Source: Pontiellaceae bacterium B12219
GTDB lineage: Bacteria > Verrucomicrobiota > Kiritimatiellia > Kiritimatiellales > Pontiellaceae
Assembly (NCBI GenBank): GCA_029432795.1
Contig: JARNMJ010000042.1
Span: 1-39,584, forward strand
Reading direction: 5' to 3'
DNA length: 39,584 nucleotides
Below the pieces are notes generated by a model. The model ran no database searches, had not been told where the DNA came from, and saw nothing but the letters and a program-made list of their open reading frames with translations. Every line of letters begins with the position of its first letter. Position 1 is the first letter of the stretch. This document shows positions 15,797 to 23,717 of the stretch, in pieces. A program made the translations under genes and the position numbers.

Positions 15797-16279
15797 ATGA
15801 GCGAACCCCAGCATCCCGACCGCAAGCCTCCTGCTCACCAACCCGTATTCGAGCAACCCAACCGGTCAAGGATCGTTCACGTGACGGTATGTTCCAAAGG
15901 TAGGAAACACATCTTTGCAAACGCAAAGGCGCACGACGCCATTGTTACCGGATGGCTTAAGACCGACCGCTGGAAAGTTGGTCGATACGCGATCATGCCG
16001 GACCATATCCATTTTTTCTGTTCACCTATGGGTGTTGAATATCCGCCGCTTATCAAATGGATTCGCTTTTGGAAATCCATGGTATCCAATCAATGGCCCC
16101 ATCCGGACGAGCATCCCATTTGGCAATCCGATTTCTGGGACACACAGTTGCGCCAAAGCGATTCATATTCTGAAAAATGGCATTATGTCCGCAACAATCC
16201 CGTCCGCGCTGGGTTGTGTGAAAGGCCGGAGGATTGGCCATACCAAGGCGAGCTGGAAACCCTGTTCTGGCATGATTGA
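15797..16279 (+). CDS. REP-associated tyrosine transposase (RAYT)
   Basis: A 160-residue Y1-type HUH nuclease of the TnpA-REP family. The metal-binding HUH motif is MPDHIHFF (His70, His72). The likely catalytic tyrosine is Tyr130 in WHYVRNNPVRAGL, a segment typical of this family, and the preceding WQSDFWDTQLR also fits. Such proteins cut single-stranded REP hairpins and are thought to spread them; they are usually single-copy and kept as domesticated genes. The frame stays open upstream through the REP repeats, but ATG 15797 gives the family-like N-terminus. The stop codon directly touches REP copy 3, so the gene is bracketed by its probable substrates. Confidence 0.9.
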   Translation: MSEPQHPDRKPPAHQPVFEQPNRSRIVHVTVCSKGRKHIFANAKAHDAIVTGWLKTDRWKVGRYAIMPDHIHFFCSPMGVEYPPLIKWIRFWKSMVSNQWPHPDEHPIWQSDFWDTQLRQSDSYSEKWHYVRNNPVRAGLCERPEDWPYQGELETLFWHD

Positions 16280-16343
16280 TGGAGGGCGAGGTTTCATCCG
16301 AGCCGTGCGTGCGCAGGGAGTTCGGACAGAGCCTCACCCTCCA
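16280..16343. repeat. REP-like element, copy 3 (downstream of RAYT)
   Basis: 64 bp, same orientation as copies 1 and 2, starting at the base after the RAYT stop codon and ending CACCCTCCA. It differs from copy 2 mainly by a 2-bp insertion and a few substitutions in the loop region (GTGCGTGCGCAGGGAG). It lies 4 bp from the end of the convergent SDR gene. Confidence 0.9.
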
Positions 16344-16347
16344 AATG

Positions 16348-17109
16348 CTACGGATAGTCCTGCCGGGTCGGGCGGACGACGATGTCGCTGATGTTGATGT
16401 AGGGCGGCAGGGAAACAATATGGTTAATGGTGTCGGCAATGTCGTCGCAGCTGGGCAGAGGACCGAACTTTTCATGGAAGCTGTCGACCAGCTCGTCGCT
16501 GTAATTCGCGCCTGCCTGAAATCCACTGATCACAATGCCGGGCTGCACCAATGAAACACGCACACCTTGCGGACCGACATCGCGGCGCAAGGCTTCTGCC
16601 AGCGCATGAACCGCATATTTCGATGCGCCGTACACCGCACTGAAGGGCGAAATATGCCGGCCAACCACGGAACCGATAATCACGATGTCCGCGGCCGATT
16701 TCGGGAACGCCGTTTTCTGGATTTCCACCATGCGCTGTGCCGCTTTCTGAATCAGATAGGCCGTGCCGTTGACGTTGATGTTCATCAATTCCTGAAACTG
16801 TTCCAGATCGGCATCTTTGACGGAACCGCCCAGTCCCCGGCCGGCATTGGCCACAACGATATCGGCTTCGTGGCCGAATTGCTTAACGGCATGTTCAAAC
16901 AACCGCTCCAGCACATCAGGAGCTGACGCATCGCCGGCTACACCGCAGAACGCGGCACCGAGTTCTTTTTCAAGCGCCGTCAGCTTTTCAGCCGTCCGCC
17001 CGCATCCAACCACCTGCATACCGTCCGCAATGAATGTGCGCACCGTTGCTTCGCCGATACCGGATGTGGCCCCTGTTACAATCGCAATACGTTTTCTATT
17101 TTGGTTCAT
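16348..17109 (-). CDS. Short-chain dehydrogenase/reductase
   Basis: A 253-residue classical SDR, NAD(P)-dependent and cytosolic. It shows the cofactor loop TGATSGIG, the adenine-side CGRT, VANAG, catalytic Ser in IIGSVVG, and YGASK with the catalytic Tyr and Lys. The arginine after the second strand (GCGRTAEKL) favours NADP(H). It resembles the YdfG-like serine/3-hydroxy acid dehydrogenase group, but the substrate cannot be read from sequence. The next gene upstream on the same strand (PLD-like) ends 41 bp away. Its 3' end stops 4 bp from REP copy 3. Confidence 0.85.
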   Translation of the reverse strand: MNQNRKRIAIVTGATSGIGEATVRTFIADGMQVVGCGRTAEKLTALEKELGAAFCGVAGDASAPDVLERLFEHAVKQFGHEADIVVANAGRGLGGSVKDADLEQFQELMNINVNGTAYLIQKAAQRMVEIQKTAFPKSAADIVIIGSVVGRHISPFSAVYGASKYAVHALAEALRRDVGPQGVRVSLVQPGIVISGFQAGANYSDELVDSFHEKFGPLPSCDDIADTINHIVSLPPYINISDIVVRPTRQDYP

Positions 17110-17150
17110 CGTTTACCGTCCTTTGTTTCAGTGAAATATATTCCTGCACA

Positions 17151-17666
17151 TTATGCAATCGGGTCGGGGCAGTACTCGCGGCGCTGGCAGGAATCGCACA
17201 TGGCACCCATCCAGATTTCGTCGAACTGCTCCATAACGCCGTCGATCATTTCGCGTTCGTCGGAAATGATGCCGGATTCAAAGTTCCGACGATTGGAACT
17301 TTTTGAGCCCATCCCGGCTCCGGTGAGGTTGGCACTGCCGAGAAAAACCGCCCGCCCGTCCACAACGATGGTTTTGAGATGCACACGCGGACAGATGATG
17401 CGCTCCATGCCGGTCAGTAAATTCGGATAGAGGTCGTAGTCTTTCCGGAAATTCGGGCCGGGTTCTTTGGCATGCAGCAGACGAATGGAAACGCCCTGAT
17501 CAACGAGGTCGGCGAGCACACCGAGAAACGGCCGAAAGCTTCCATGACTTTTAACATGCAGATCTTTGATGTCGGCCGTGGCAATCCAGATGAAGTCCTG
17601 CGCGTCGGGCACCATTTCCTGAATGACCTGTTCGTAGATTTCGCGGTTTTTAATGAAACGGATCAT
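17151..17666 (-). CDS. Small PLD-like (single HKD) protein with cysteine tail
   Basis: A 171-residue protein with one phospholipase D-type motif: HLKTIVVDGRAVFLGSANLTGAG at about residues 96-118, following strands (DFIWIATADI, SIRLLHAKEP). One HKD per chain implies a homodimer, as in the Nuc/Zucchini type of nuclease or phosphatidyl hydrolase. The C-terminus ends with a compact cysteine group, MCDSCQRREYCPDP, which could bind zinc or iron. No signal peptide is seen. Its ATG overlaps the stop of the upstream PAS-SpoIIE gene by 4 bp, so the two are translationally coupled. A one-mismatch palindrome lies at 17284-17298. Substrate unknown. Confidence 0.75.
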   Translation of the reverse strand: MIRFIKNREIYEQVIQEMVPDAQDFIWIATADIKDLHVKSHGSFRPFLGVLADLVDQGVSIRLLHAKEPGPNFRKDYDLYPNLLTGMERIICPRVHLKTIVVDGRAVFLGSANLTGAGMGSKSSNRRNFESGIISDEREMIDGVMEQFDEIWMGAMCDSCQRREYCPDPIA

Positions 17667-18880
17667 TCGATAAACTGCCTGAACTTAAAACCGACCAGGC
17701 AGACGTCGTCGGAAAATTTCCGATCCTTGGAAAAGGCGAGTGCGTCGTCTTCCAAGCCCTGGAAAATGTCTTCGAGCGGCTCTCCGGCAAAACTGTGTGC
17801 CGAATCGAACAGTCGTTTTAACCCGTAAGCGTCATCCATATTGTTTTTCACCGAGAACAGCCCGTCCGTGAAAAGTATGACGGCATCGCCCGGCTCAATC
17901 TGAAATTCCAGCGTCTCGTATTGGACCTGTGCTTCGACGCCGAGAGTCGGGCTGTGCAGTTCTTTTTCGGGACACAACCAGCAGGCTTTGCTGTCGCCCT
18001 TAAACCATAGCGGAAACGGATGCCCGGCCGAGGCCATTTTCAGCCCCCCGGTTTCCAGATTGAGCAGGACATAACACGCCGAAGTATCGAGCAGTGCTCC
18101 ATCCATATTGAGCAGCGGAAACAACCGGGAATTTATTCGGCTTAAAAAGGCCCCCGGATCCCCGGCCAGATCATCTATCTCCTGCAATATGCCGCGAATT
18201 AATGCGGTACCCAGCGCGGCACGAATACCGGCGCCCTGTACATCGCAAATAAAGATCCCGGCTTCGGTGTCAGAAACCCGCAGGATGGAGCAATAGTCGC
18301 CGCTCACCTGCATGTTCAGGATGAAGCGGTGCAGAAACTCAATACATTGGGTTTCCGAAGCGGCACCTTCAGGGAAAACCGGGTAGGTGGCAGAGGAAAA
18401 ACTCTTCTGGAGTTTGCCGGCCATTCGAACATCGTTTTCCATTTCTTCTTTAATGGCACCGATCTGATCGGAATATTGGCGAACCTTCAGCTCCGCTTCT
18501 TTTCGTTCGGTGATATCGCGGGAAATGCCAAAGGTTCCGATGATGGTTCCATCGGTATCGCGCAGCGGCACTTTGGTGGTGGAAACCCAGGTGACGGATC
18601 CGTCGGGCCAGACTTCCTGCTCTTCGACACCATGCAGTTCTTTTCCGGTCTTAATAATTTTCTGCTCTGCCTCGAAGGCTTCCTGCGCATGTTCCGGCGT
18701 CCATATATCGAAGTCGGTCAGTCCAACGGCTTCTTTCGGAGATGTCCAGCCGTGCTTATGCGCAAAGGCTTCATTCACTTTGATGAAACGGGACTCGAGG
18801 TCTTTGAAATAAATGACATCAGTATGGTTCAGCATTAGATTTTCGAGCAGAGACGCAAAATTCATTTCACCTATCGACAT
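17663..18880 (-). CDS. PAS-SpoIIE/RsbU-type serine phosphatase, paralog A
   Basis: A 405-residue cytosolic signalling protein. Residues about 10-125 are a PAS domain with PAC end (FGISRDITERKEAE), then a short coiled segment, then a PP2C-like SpoIIE domain (about 180-400) with VSGDYC, FICDVQGAG, SAGHPFPLWF, ILFTDGL and FSDDVCLVGFK. The acidic metal ligands are present, but the usual GHG after the second Asp reads GAG. Proteins of this class dephosphorylate STAS anti-anti-sigma factors; no partner lies in the window. It is the tandem paralog of the next gene upstream (20 bp gap) and is coupled to the PLD-like gene. GGGGGAG precedes the start. Confidence 0.88.
   Translation of the reverse strand: MSIGEMNFASLLENLMLNHTDVIYFKDLESRFIKVNEAFAHKHGWTSPKEAVGLTDFDIWTPEHAQEAFEAEQKIIKTGKELHGVEEQEVWPDGSVTWVSTTKVPLRDTDGTIIGTFGISRDITERKEAELKVRQYSDQIGAIKEEMENDVRMAGKLQKSFSSATYPVFPEGAASETQCIEFLHRFILNMQVSGDYCSILRVSDTEAGIFICDVQGAGIRAALGTALIRGILQEIDDLAGDPGAFLSRINSRLFPLLNMDGALLDTSACYVLLNLETGGLKMASAGHPFPLWFKGDSKACWLCPEKELHSPTLGVEAQVQYETLEFQIEPGDAVILFTDGLFSVKNNMDDAYGLKRLFDSAHSFAGEPLEDIFQGLEDDALAFSKDRKFSDDVCLVGFKFRQFIE
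17750..17764. repeat. TTCCARNNNYTGGAA, copy 7
   Basis: Exact copy, centre AGCCC, in the 3' part of paralog A; phase F-Q-G-L-E. A one-mismatch copy lies at 17718-17732, 32 bp away. Confidence 0.9.
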
Positions 18881-18900
18881 ATGGCTCCCCCTTTATGCAT

Positions 18901-20115
18901 TCACGCCTCCGATCGACGCCGAAAGCCGACCATGCAGATATCATCATCAAACTGACCTTCCAGCGCAAACCGCCGCGCTTCGTTGATCAGATTTGGAAAC
19001 AGTTCGGACAGGTCCTCCTGAGCATGTTTAGAGGCGGCTTCCAGCAAACGCATTTCGCCGAATTCCTGATCGTCCTTGCCCAGCACTTCATAGAGCCCGT
19101 CCGTGTACATAACAACGGCGTCGCCCGGTTCAATCTGTTGTTCCAGGGTCTGGAACGCGGCATCTTCGGTAATGGCAAGTGCCGGCCCGCGCACCTCCGG
19201 GTCCGGCATGAGCCAGCGGGCCCGTTTTTCCAGGGCCTGGAAATGCAGCGGAATCGGATGCCCGGCATTGGCATAACGCAATGAACCGGATTCGGTATCG
19301 AACACCATATAGCAGGCCGTGGCGTAGAGGAAAATATCCTCCTGCCGCAGAATCGGCAGCAACAGATCATTCATCCGGCCCAGAAACCGCCCCGGATCTT
19401 TTTCGAGCGTTGTGGTTTCTTCCACCAGAGCACAGATCAACGCGGTCACCAGCGCCGCGCGTACGCCATGCCCCATTACATCACATAAAAAAATTCCGAC
19501 TTCCGTTGAAGAGAGCGCGCGAATGGTGCAGAAATCGCCGCTCACCATCCCGCTGGCATGATAATGGTGAAGAAATTCAACGACGCTTTTTTCCGGAGCC
19601 ACACCTTTCGGGAAAACGGGATAAAAACGCGGGAAGAAGCTTTTCTGCAGTTCAGCCGCCATTCGGACGTCCTCTTCCATCCCCTCTTTAATGCGGCGAA
19701 TCTGTTCAGCATAATAGGCCGCCTTCAGCTCCGCTTCTTTATGGGCGGTAATATCGCGGGAAACGCCGAAGGTTCCGATCACCTCGCCCTTTGCATTTTT
19801 GAGGGGCATTTTGGTGGTCGACACCCAGGTGATGTGTCCATCGGCCCAGGTTTCCTTTTCCTCAATACCGATCAGCGGAACACCGGTGGCCAGAATGCGC
19901 CGCTCGTCGTCATAAGCCTGTTGCGCATGTGATGAGGCAAACAGATCGAAATCCGTTTTACCGATGACCTCCTCATTACGCAGGCCGGTCCATTCGCAGA
20001 ATGCTCTGTTCACCATCAGGAAGCGGGACTCGCGATCCTTGAAGTAGATATTGTCCGTCATGTGCTCCATGAGGTTCTGCAACAAGAAGCCTGTATCCTG
20101 TAAATTATGTGACAT
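18901..20115 (-). CDS. PAS-SpoIIE/RsbU-type serine phosphatase, paralog B
   Basis: A 404-residue paralog of the downstream gene with the same architecture: PAS/PAC (about 10-125, ending FGVSRDITAHKEAE) and a SpoIIE phosphatase domain with VSGDFC, LCDVMGHGVRAAL, NAGHPIPLHF, VMYTDGLYEV and FDDDICMVGFR. Here the GHG motif is intact. The two proteins align along their whole length, so this is a tandem duplication. The PAS domain may sense a small ligand or redox state; no haem or flavin residues can be assigned with confidence. GGGAG sits 9 bp before ATG 20115. It is transcribed divergently from slyX and probably heads a four-gene unit ending at the SDR. Confidence 0.9.
   Translation of the reverse strand: MSHNLQDTGFLLQNLMEHMTDNIYFKDRESRFLMVNRAFCEWTGLRNEEVIGKTDFDLFASSHAQQAYDDERRILATGVPLIGIEEKETWADGHITWVSTTKMPLKNAKGEVIGTFGVSRDITAHKEAELKAAYYAEQIRRIKEGMEEDVRMAAELQKSFFPRFYPVFPKGVAPEKSVVEFLHHYHASGMVSGDFCTIRALSSTEVGIFLCDVMGHGVRAALVTALICALVEETTTLEKDPGRFLGRMNDLLLPILRQEDIFLYATACYMVFDTESGSLRYANAGHPIPLHFQALEKRARWLMPDPEVRGPALAITEDAAFQTLEQQIEPGDAVVMYTDGLYEVLGKDDQEFGEMRLLEAASKHAQEDLSELFPNLINEARRFALEGQFDDDICMVGFRRRSEA
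19228..19242. repeat. TTCCARNNNYTGGAA, copy 8
   Basis: Exact copy, centre GGGCC, in paralog B; phase F-Q-A-L-E. Confidence 0.9.
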
Positions 20116-20223
20116 GCTTGAACTCCCAGATTGAACACATTGTTAGCAAAGCCGACTCTTGCATCAACGTAAAAGGCAATTTATCGGCTCCCCTTTAGTC
20201 GATGATATGCTAGTTTCCCGCGC

Positions 20224-20421
20224 ATGGAAGAACGAATTATTCAATTGGAAACGCTTTCCGCGCTGCAGGACCAGACCATCCAGAGCTTGAATGAAGAAAT
20301 TTTCCGGCAACAACGGGATATTTCCAAACTCCGCAACCGCCTGGATGAGCTGGAAGAAAAGCTGCAAGAATTCGCTCAACCGCAACAAATTGCGGAAAAC
20401 GAGCGACCTCCTCATTATTAA
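20224..20421 (+). CDS. slyX: SlyX family protein
   Basis: A 65-residue, almost entirely coiled-coil protein: RIIQLETLSALQDQTIQSLN, then EEIFRQQRDISKLRNRLDEL, ending with the short hydrophilic ENERPPHY. The length, the E-x-R-I-x-x-L-E start and the PPHY end are SlyX features. The cellular role of SlyX is not known. No clear ribosome site precedes ATG 20224. It is divergent from the PAS-SpoIIE pair and lies 72 bp before pyk. Confidence 0.85.
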   Translation: MEERIIQLETLSALQDQTIQSLNEEIFRQQRDISKLRNRLDELEEKLQEFAQPQQIAENERPPHY

Positions 20422-20493
20422 TACTTTTTAAATGGGCTAGCACCCGAAGCGTAATCTGTTAAAAAGCCTGCGCTTGAATCCAACAGAGGTACC

Positions 20494-21906
20494 ATGCAAA
20501 AAAAACAAACAAAAATTATCTGCACCATTGCTCATAACAAATGCGACCGGGAATTTATCCAGCAGCTATTCGATGCCGGAATGAACGTCGCCCGCCTGAA
20601 CACCGCCCATATTTCTGTGGAAGACGCCGACGTCATGCTGAAAAACATTCGTGCGGTTTCGGAAGGCATCGGCATTCTGATCGATACCAAAGGGCCGGAA
20701 GTCCGCACCTGCAATATGGAGCAACCCGTCGAATTTAAAGCCGGCGACCTCATCATTATCGGCGACAAAGAACCGCCTGCCGACGGATTCATGGTGAACT
20801 ACGAAGATTTCTGCCGGGAAGTCCCTGTTGGAAGTTCCGTTCTCATCGACGATGGCGAAACAAAACTGATCGTCACCGATAAAAAAGACGGATGCCTGGT
20901 TTGCCGCGCAGAAAACGGCGGCCTCATCAAAAACAAGAAGAGCGTCAATGTTCCGAGCGTGGAACTTCAATTGCCCTCCTTGACTGAAAAAGATGCGGAA
21001 TTCATCGATTGGGCCACCCGTAGCGATATCGAATTCATTGCTCACTCCTTCGTCCGCGACCGCGACGATGTTATGGCCATTCAAAGCATTCTGAACATGC
21101 GTAAGAGCCCGGTGAAAATCATCGCCAAAATTGAAAACCGCGAAGGGGTGGATAATCTGGACTCCATTCTCGATGTGGCCTACGGCGTAATGGTGGCCCG
21201 CGGCGATCTCGGCATTGAAATCCCCGCCGAAGAAGTACCGATTATTCAGAAGCAGATCATCAAAACCTGCATCCGTCGGGTAAAGCCCGTTATTACCGCC
21301 ACGCAAATGCTGCACACCATGATCGACAACCCGCGTGCAACCCGCGCCGAAGTTTCCGATGTGGCCAATGCAATTTACGACGGCACCGATGCCGTGATGC
21401 TCTCCGGCGAAACGGCCTATGGAAAATATCCCGTCGAAGCCGTCACCACCATGGCCAACATTGCCTGCAATGTGGAAAATCATAAAAGCACCCTTGGCTT
21501 CGAACTGCCCGTCATTCAGCAATCCGCAGAACTGGTTGCCCGAAATCATCTTGCAAAATCAGCGGTTGCGATGGCTTCCGCCATTCCGGCAAAAGCAATC
21601 ATCACCAGCACAAAGTCCGGCGACACGGCTCAAATCTGTGCATCCTACCGCGGAAAGACTCCGATTCTTGCTTTATCCGCCAGCACACGGACGGTTCGTG
21701 AACTTTCACTGAGTTACGGGATTCATGCCGAGCGCATCGACATTCCGCCTACCACCGACGAACTCGTCAAAAATGCCTTGCGGCAGTTAGTGAATGAAGG
21801 GCAGATCAAAATGGACGACCTGATTGTCTTCATCGGCGGCGGGCATCTCTATTCCGCCCACACCAACTTCCTGCAGGTCGACTGCCCCAAAACCCTGCTC
21901 AAATAA
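20494..21906 (+). CDS. pyk: Pyruvate kinase
   Basis: Converts phosphoenolpyruvate and ADP to pyruvate and ATP, the last step of glycolysis. The 470-residue protein has the barrel motifs IIAKIENREGVDNLDSI (with the catalytic Lys), MVARGDLGIEIP, ITATQMLHTMIDNPRATRAE and VMLSGETAYGKYPVEAV. The C-terminal domain is about residues 340-465. The N-terminal block departs from the common form: TKIICTIAHNKC replaces CTIGPAS, and RLNTAH replaces RxNFSHG. This variant resembles the Bacteroidetes-type enzyme as I remember it. AGAGG precedes the start by 5 bp. The stop is 37 bp before the ABC exporter gene, and the gap is filled by two palindromes. Confidence 0.96.
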   Translation: MQKKQTKIICTIAHNKCDREFIQQLFDAGMNVARLNTAHISVEDADVMLKNIRAVSEGIGILIDTKGPEVRTCNMEQPVEFKAGDLIIIGDKEPPADGFMVNYEDFCREVPVGSSVLIDDGETKLIVTDKKDGCLVCRAENGGLIKNKKSVNVPSVELQLPSLTEKDAEFIDWATRSDIEFIAHSFVRDRDDVMAIQSILNMRKSPVKIIAKIENREGVDNLDSILDVAYGVMVARGDLGIEIPAEEVPIIQKQIIKTCIRRVKPVITATQMLHTMIDNPRATRAEVSDVANAIYDGTDAVMLSGETAYGKYPVEAVTTMANIACNVENHKSTLGFELPVIQQSAELVARNHLAKSAVAMASAIPAKAIITSTKSGDTAQICASYRGKTPILALSASTRTVRELSLSYGIHAERIDIPPTTDELVKNALRQLVNEGQIKMDDLIVFIGGGHLYSAHTNFLQVDCPKTLLK

Positions 21907-21910
21907 CCGC

Positions 21911-21942
21911 TTCCAATCCCTGGAAGTTTCCAGAGACTGGAA
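21911..21942. repeat. Two tandem TTCCARNNNYTGGAA palindromes (copies 9 and 10)
   Basis: Copy 9 is 21911-21925 (centre ATCCC) and copy 10 is 21928-21942 (centre GAGAC, identical to the copy at 6685). Together they take up 32 of the 37 bp between pyk and the exporter gene, and copy 10 ends one base before the ATG at 21944. Confidence 0.92.
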
Positions 21943-21943
21943 T

Positions 21944-23653
21944 ATGCTCAAACGCTTCATCGAATTCTACGGACCGCACAAGCCTCTCTTTGCGCTTGAT
22001 CTGTCCATGGCGTTCGTTCGGGCATTATGCGCCATACTGATCCCGCTCGTTACCCGGCACCTGTTTAAACTGCAGGATGCCGGACCGGGCGAGATGATCG
22101 GCACGATTGCCCTGCTGGTACTGCTTGTTATTGCGCTGGCCCTCTCTGCGTTCAACAACATTAAATGGGGGCACGTCCTCGGCACGCGCATCGAAACGGA
22201 TATGCGCGGCGTGCTCTTCCGGCATCTGCAGAAACTCTCCTTCAGCTATTTCGATAAAACTAAAACCGGCCATATCATGTCGCGGCTGAGCAACGACCTC
22301 TTCACCATTTCGGAAGTGGCCCACCATGTTCCTGAAGATATTTTTCTGACCGTCATCACCATCACCGGCGCCTTTGCCTGCATGTTCTGGATGAATCCCG
22401 CACTGGCCTGGATTGCCCTGATCCCCCTGCCGATCATGATCGTCTGCGGGATTCTCTTTCAGAAACGTTTCCGGAAAAATGTACGCGTCATGCGGCGGCG
22501 CGTGGCCGATATTAACGCCAACATCGAAAATGCCATTCAGGGCATACGCGAAGTCAAATCCTTTGCCGGAGAACGGCACGCGGTCTCTCAGTTTGATGAA
22601 GTGAATCACGATTTCCGGGAGTCGAAAGAAACCATGTATCACACCATGGCCGCCTTTCACTCCACCATGATGGGATTGATACAAAGCCATGAAATTCTCA
22701 TCACTATCGCCGGAGCCCTCATGGTTTTTAAAGGCATGGCCACTATTACCGACATCCTCATCTTTCTGATGTTTGCGCGGTTCATGACCAAACCGATCGA
22801 TCGCATGGTAAACTTTGTGGAACAGTTCGGGCAGGGTTCCGCCTCGTTTGAGCGCTTTACGGAGGTGATGGATATTGAACCCGATATTCAGGACCGCCCC
22901 AACCCCATCGAGCCCGCAAATATCAGCGGGGCCATCGCGATTCAAAATCTGACTTTTACCTACGAAGGCAACGATGCGAAAGTGCTTAAAAACATTGAAA
23001 TGGAAATTAAAGCCGGGCAGACCGTCGCCCTGGTCGGGGAATCCGGAGCGGGGAAATCCACCCTCGCGGCCCTCATTCCGCGCTTTTACGAAGCCAAAGC
23101 AGGCACCATTACGATCGATGGTGTCGATGTCCTGGACCTGCGCCAGCGCTTCCTGCGGGAACAGATCGGCATTGTACAGCAATCGCCGTTCCTCTTCGAT
23201 ACCACCATTCGCGATAATATTCTGTTCGGCAACCGCGATGCCTCCGACGAGGAACTCATTGCCGCCGCGAAACAGGCCAATATTTTAGACTTCATCGAAT
23301 CCCTTCCGGACGGATTCGATTCCTCCGTCGGCGAACACGGGGTGAAACTTTCCGGCGGGCAGAAACAGCGCATCTCCATTGCCCGCGTCTTCCTCAAAAA
23401 TCCGCCGATTCTGATTTTCGACGAGGCAACCTCCGCATTGGATACGGAATCCGAACAGCTCATTCAGGATGCGCTCGAGCGCCTTTGCAAAGACCGCACC
23501 ACCATCATCATTGCCCATCGCCTTTCCACGGTGAAACATGCCGACACCATCTTTGTTCTCCGCGATGGCGAAGTGGTTGAAAACGGAACACACGCCGAGC
23601 TCAATGCGCTCGAAGGCTACTACCACACCCTCTACACCAAGAGTCTGTTTTAA
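21944..23653 (+). CDS. ABC exporter, MsbA-like (permease-ATPase fusion)
   Basis: A 569-residue half-transporter. The transmembrane domain (about residues 10-310, six helices) carries the coupling-loop segment LSFSYFDKTKTGHIMSRLSND typical of lipid/multidrug exporters. The ATPase domain (about 330-569) has Walker A GESGAGKST, signature LSGGQKQR, Walker B ILIFDEATSALD and the switch histidine in IIAHRLST. It would act as a homodimer in the inner membrane; the substrate (lipid A-type lipid, peptide or drug) cannot be told. The ATG at 21944 gives the natural N-terminus but follows a palindrome directly, so the ribosome site is unusual. It may be cotranscribed with pyk. Confidence 0.92.
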   Translation: MLKRFIEFYGPHKPLFALDLSMAFVRALCAILIPLVTRHLFKLQDAGPGEMIGTIALLVLLVIALALSAFNNIKWGHVLGTRIETDMRGVLFRHLQKLSFSYFDKTKTGHIMSRLSNDLFTISEVAHHVPEDIFLTVITITGAFACMFWMNPALAWIALIPLPIMIVCGILFQKRFRKNVRVMRRRVADINANIENAIQGIREVKSFAGERHAVSQFDEVNHDFRESKETMYHTMAAFHSTMMGLIQSHEILITIAGALMVFKGMATITDILIFLMFARFMTKPIDRMVNFVEQFGQGSASFERFTEVMDIEPDIQDRPNPIEPANISGAIAIQNLTFTYEGNDAKVLKNIEMEIKAGQTVALVGESGAGKSTLAALIPRFYEAKAGTITIDGVDVLDLRQRFLREQIGIVQQSPFLFDTTIRDNILFGNRDASDEELIAAAKQANILDFIESLPDGFDSSVGEHGVKLSGGQKQRISIARVFLKNPPILIFDEATSALDTESEQLIQDALERLCKDRTTIIIAHRLSTVKHADTIFVLRDGEVVENGTHAELNALEGYYHTLYTKSLF

Positions 23654-23717
23654 AGAGAGTTGCACCACTGGGACCTCAAGATTTAACCGCAGGCGCAATA
23701 AACAAAAGGAGCTGCGT

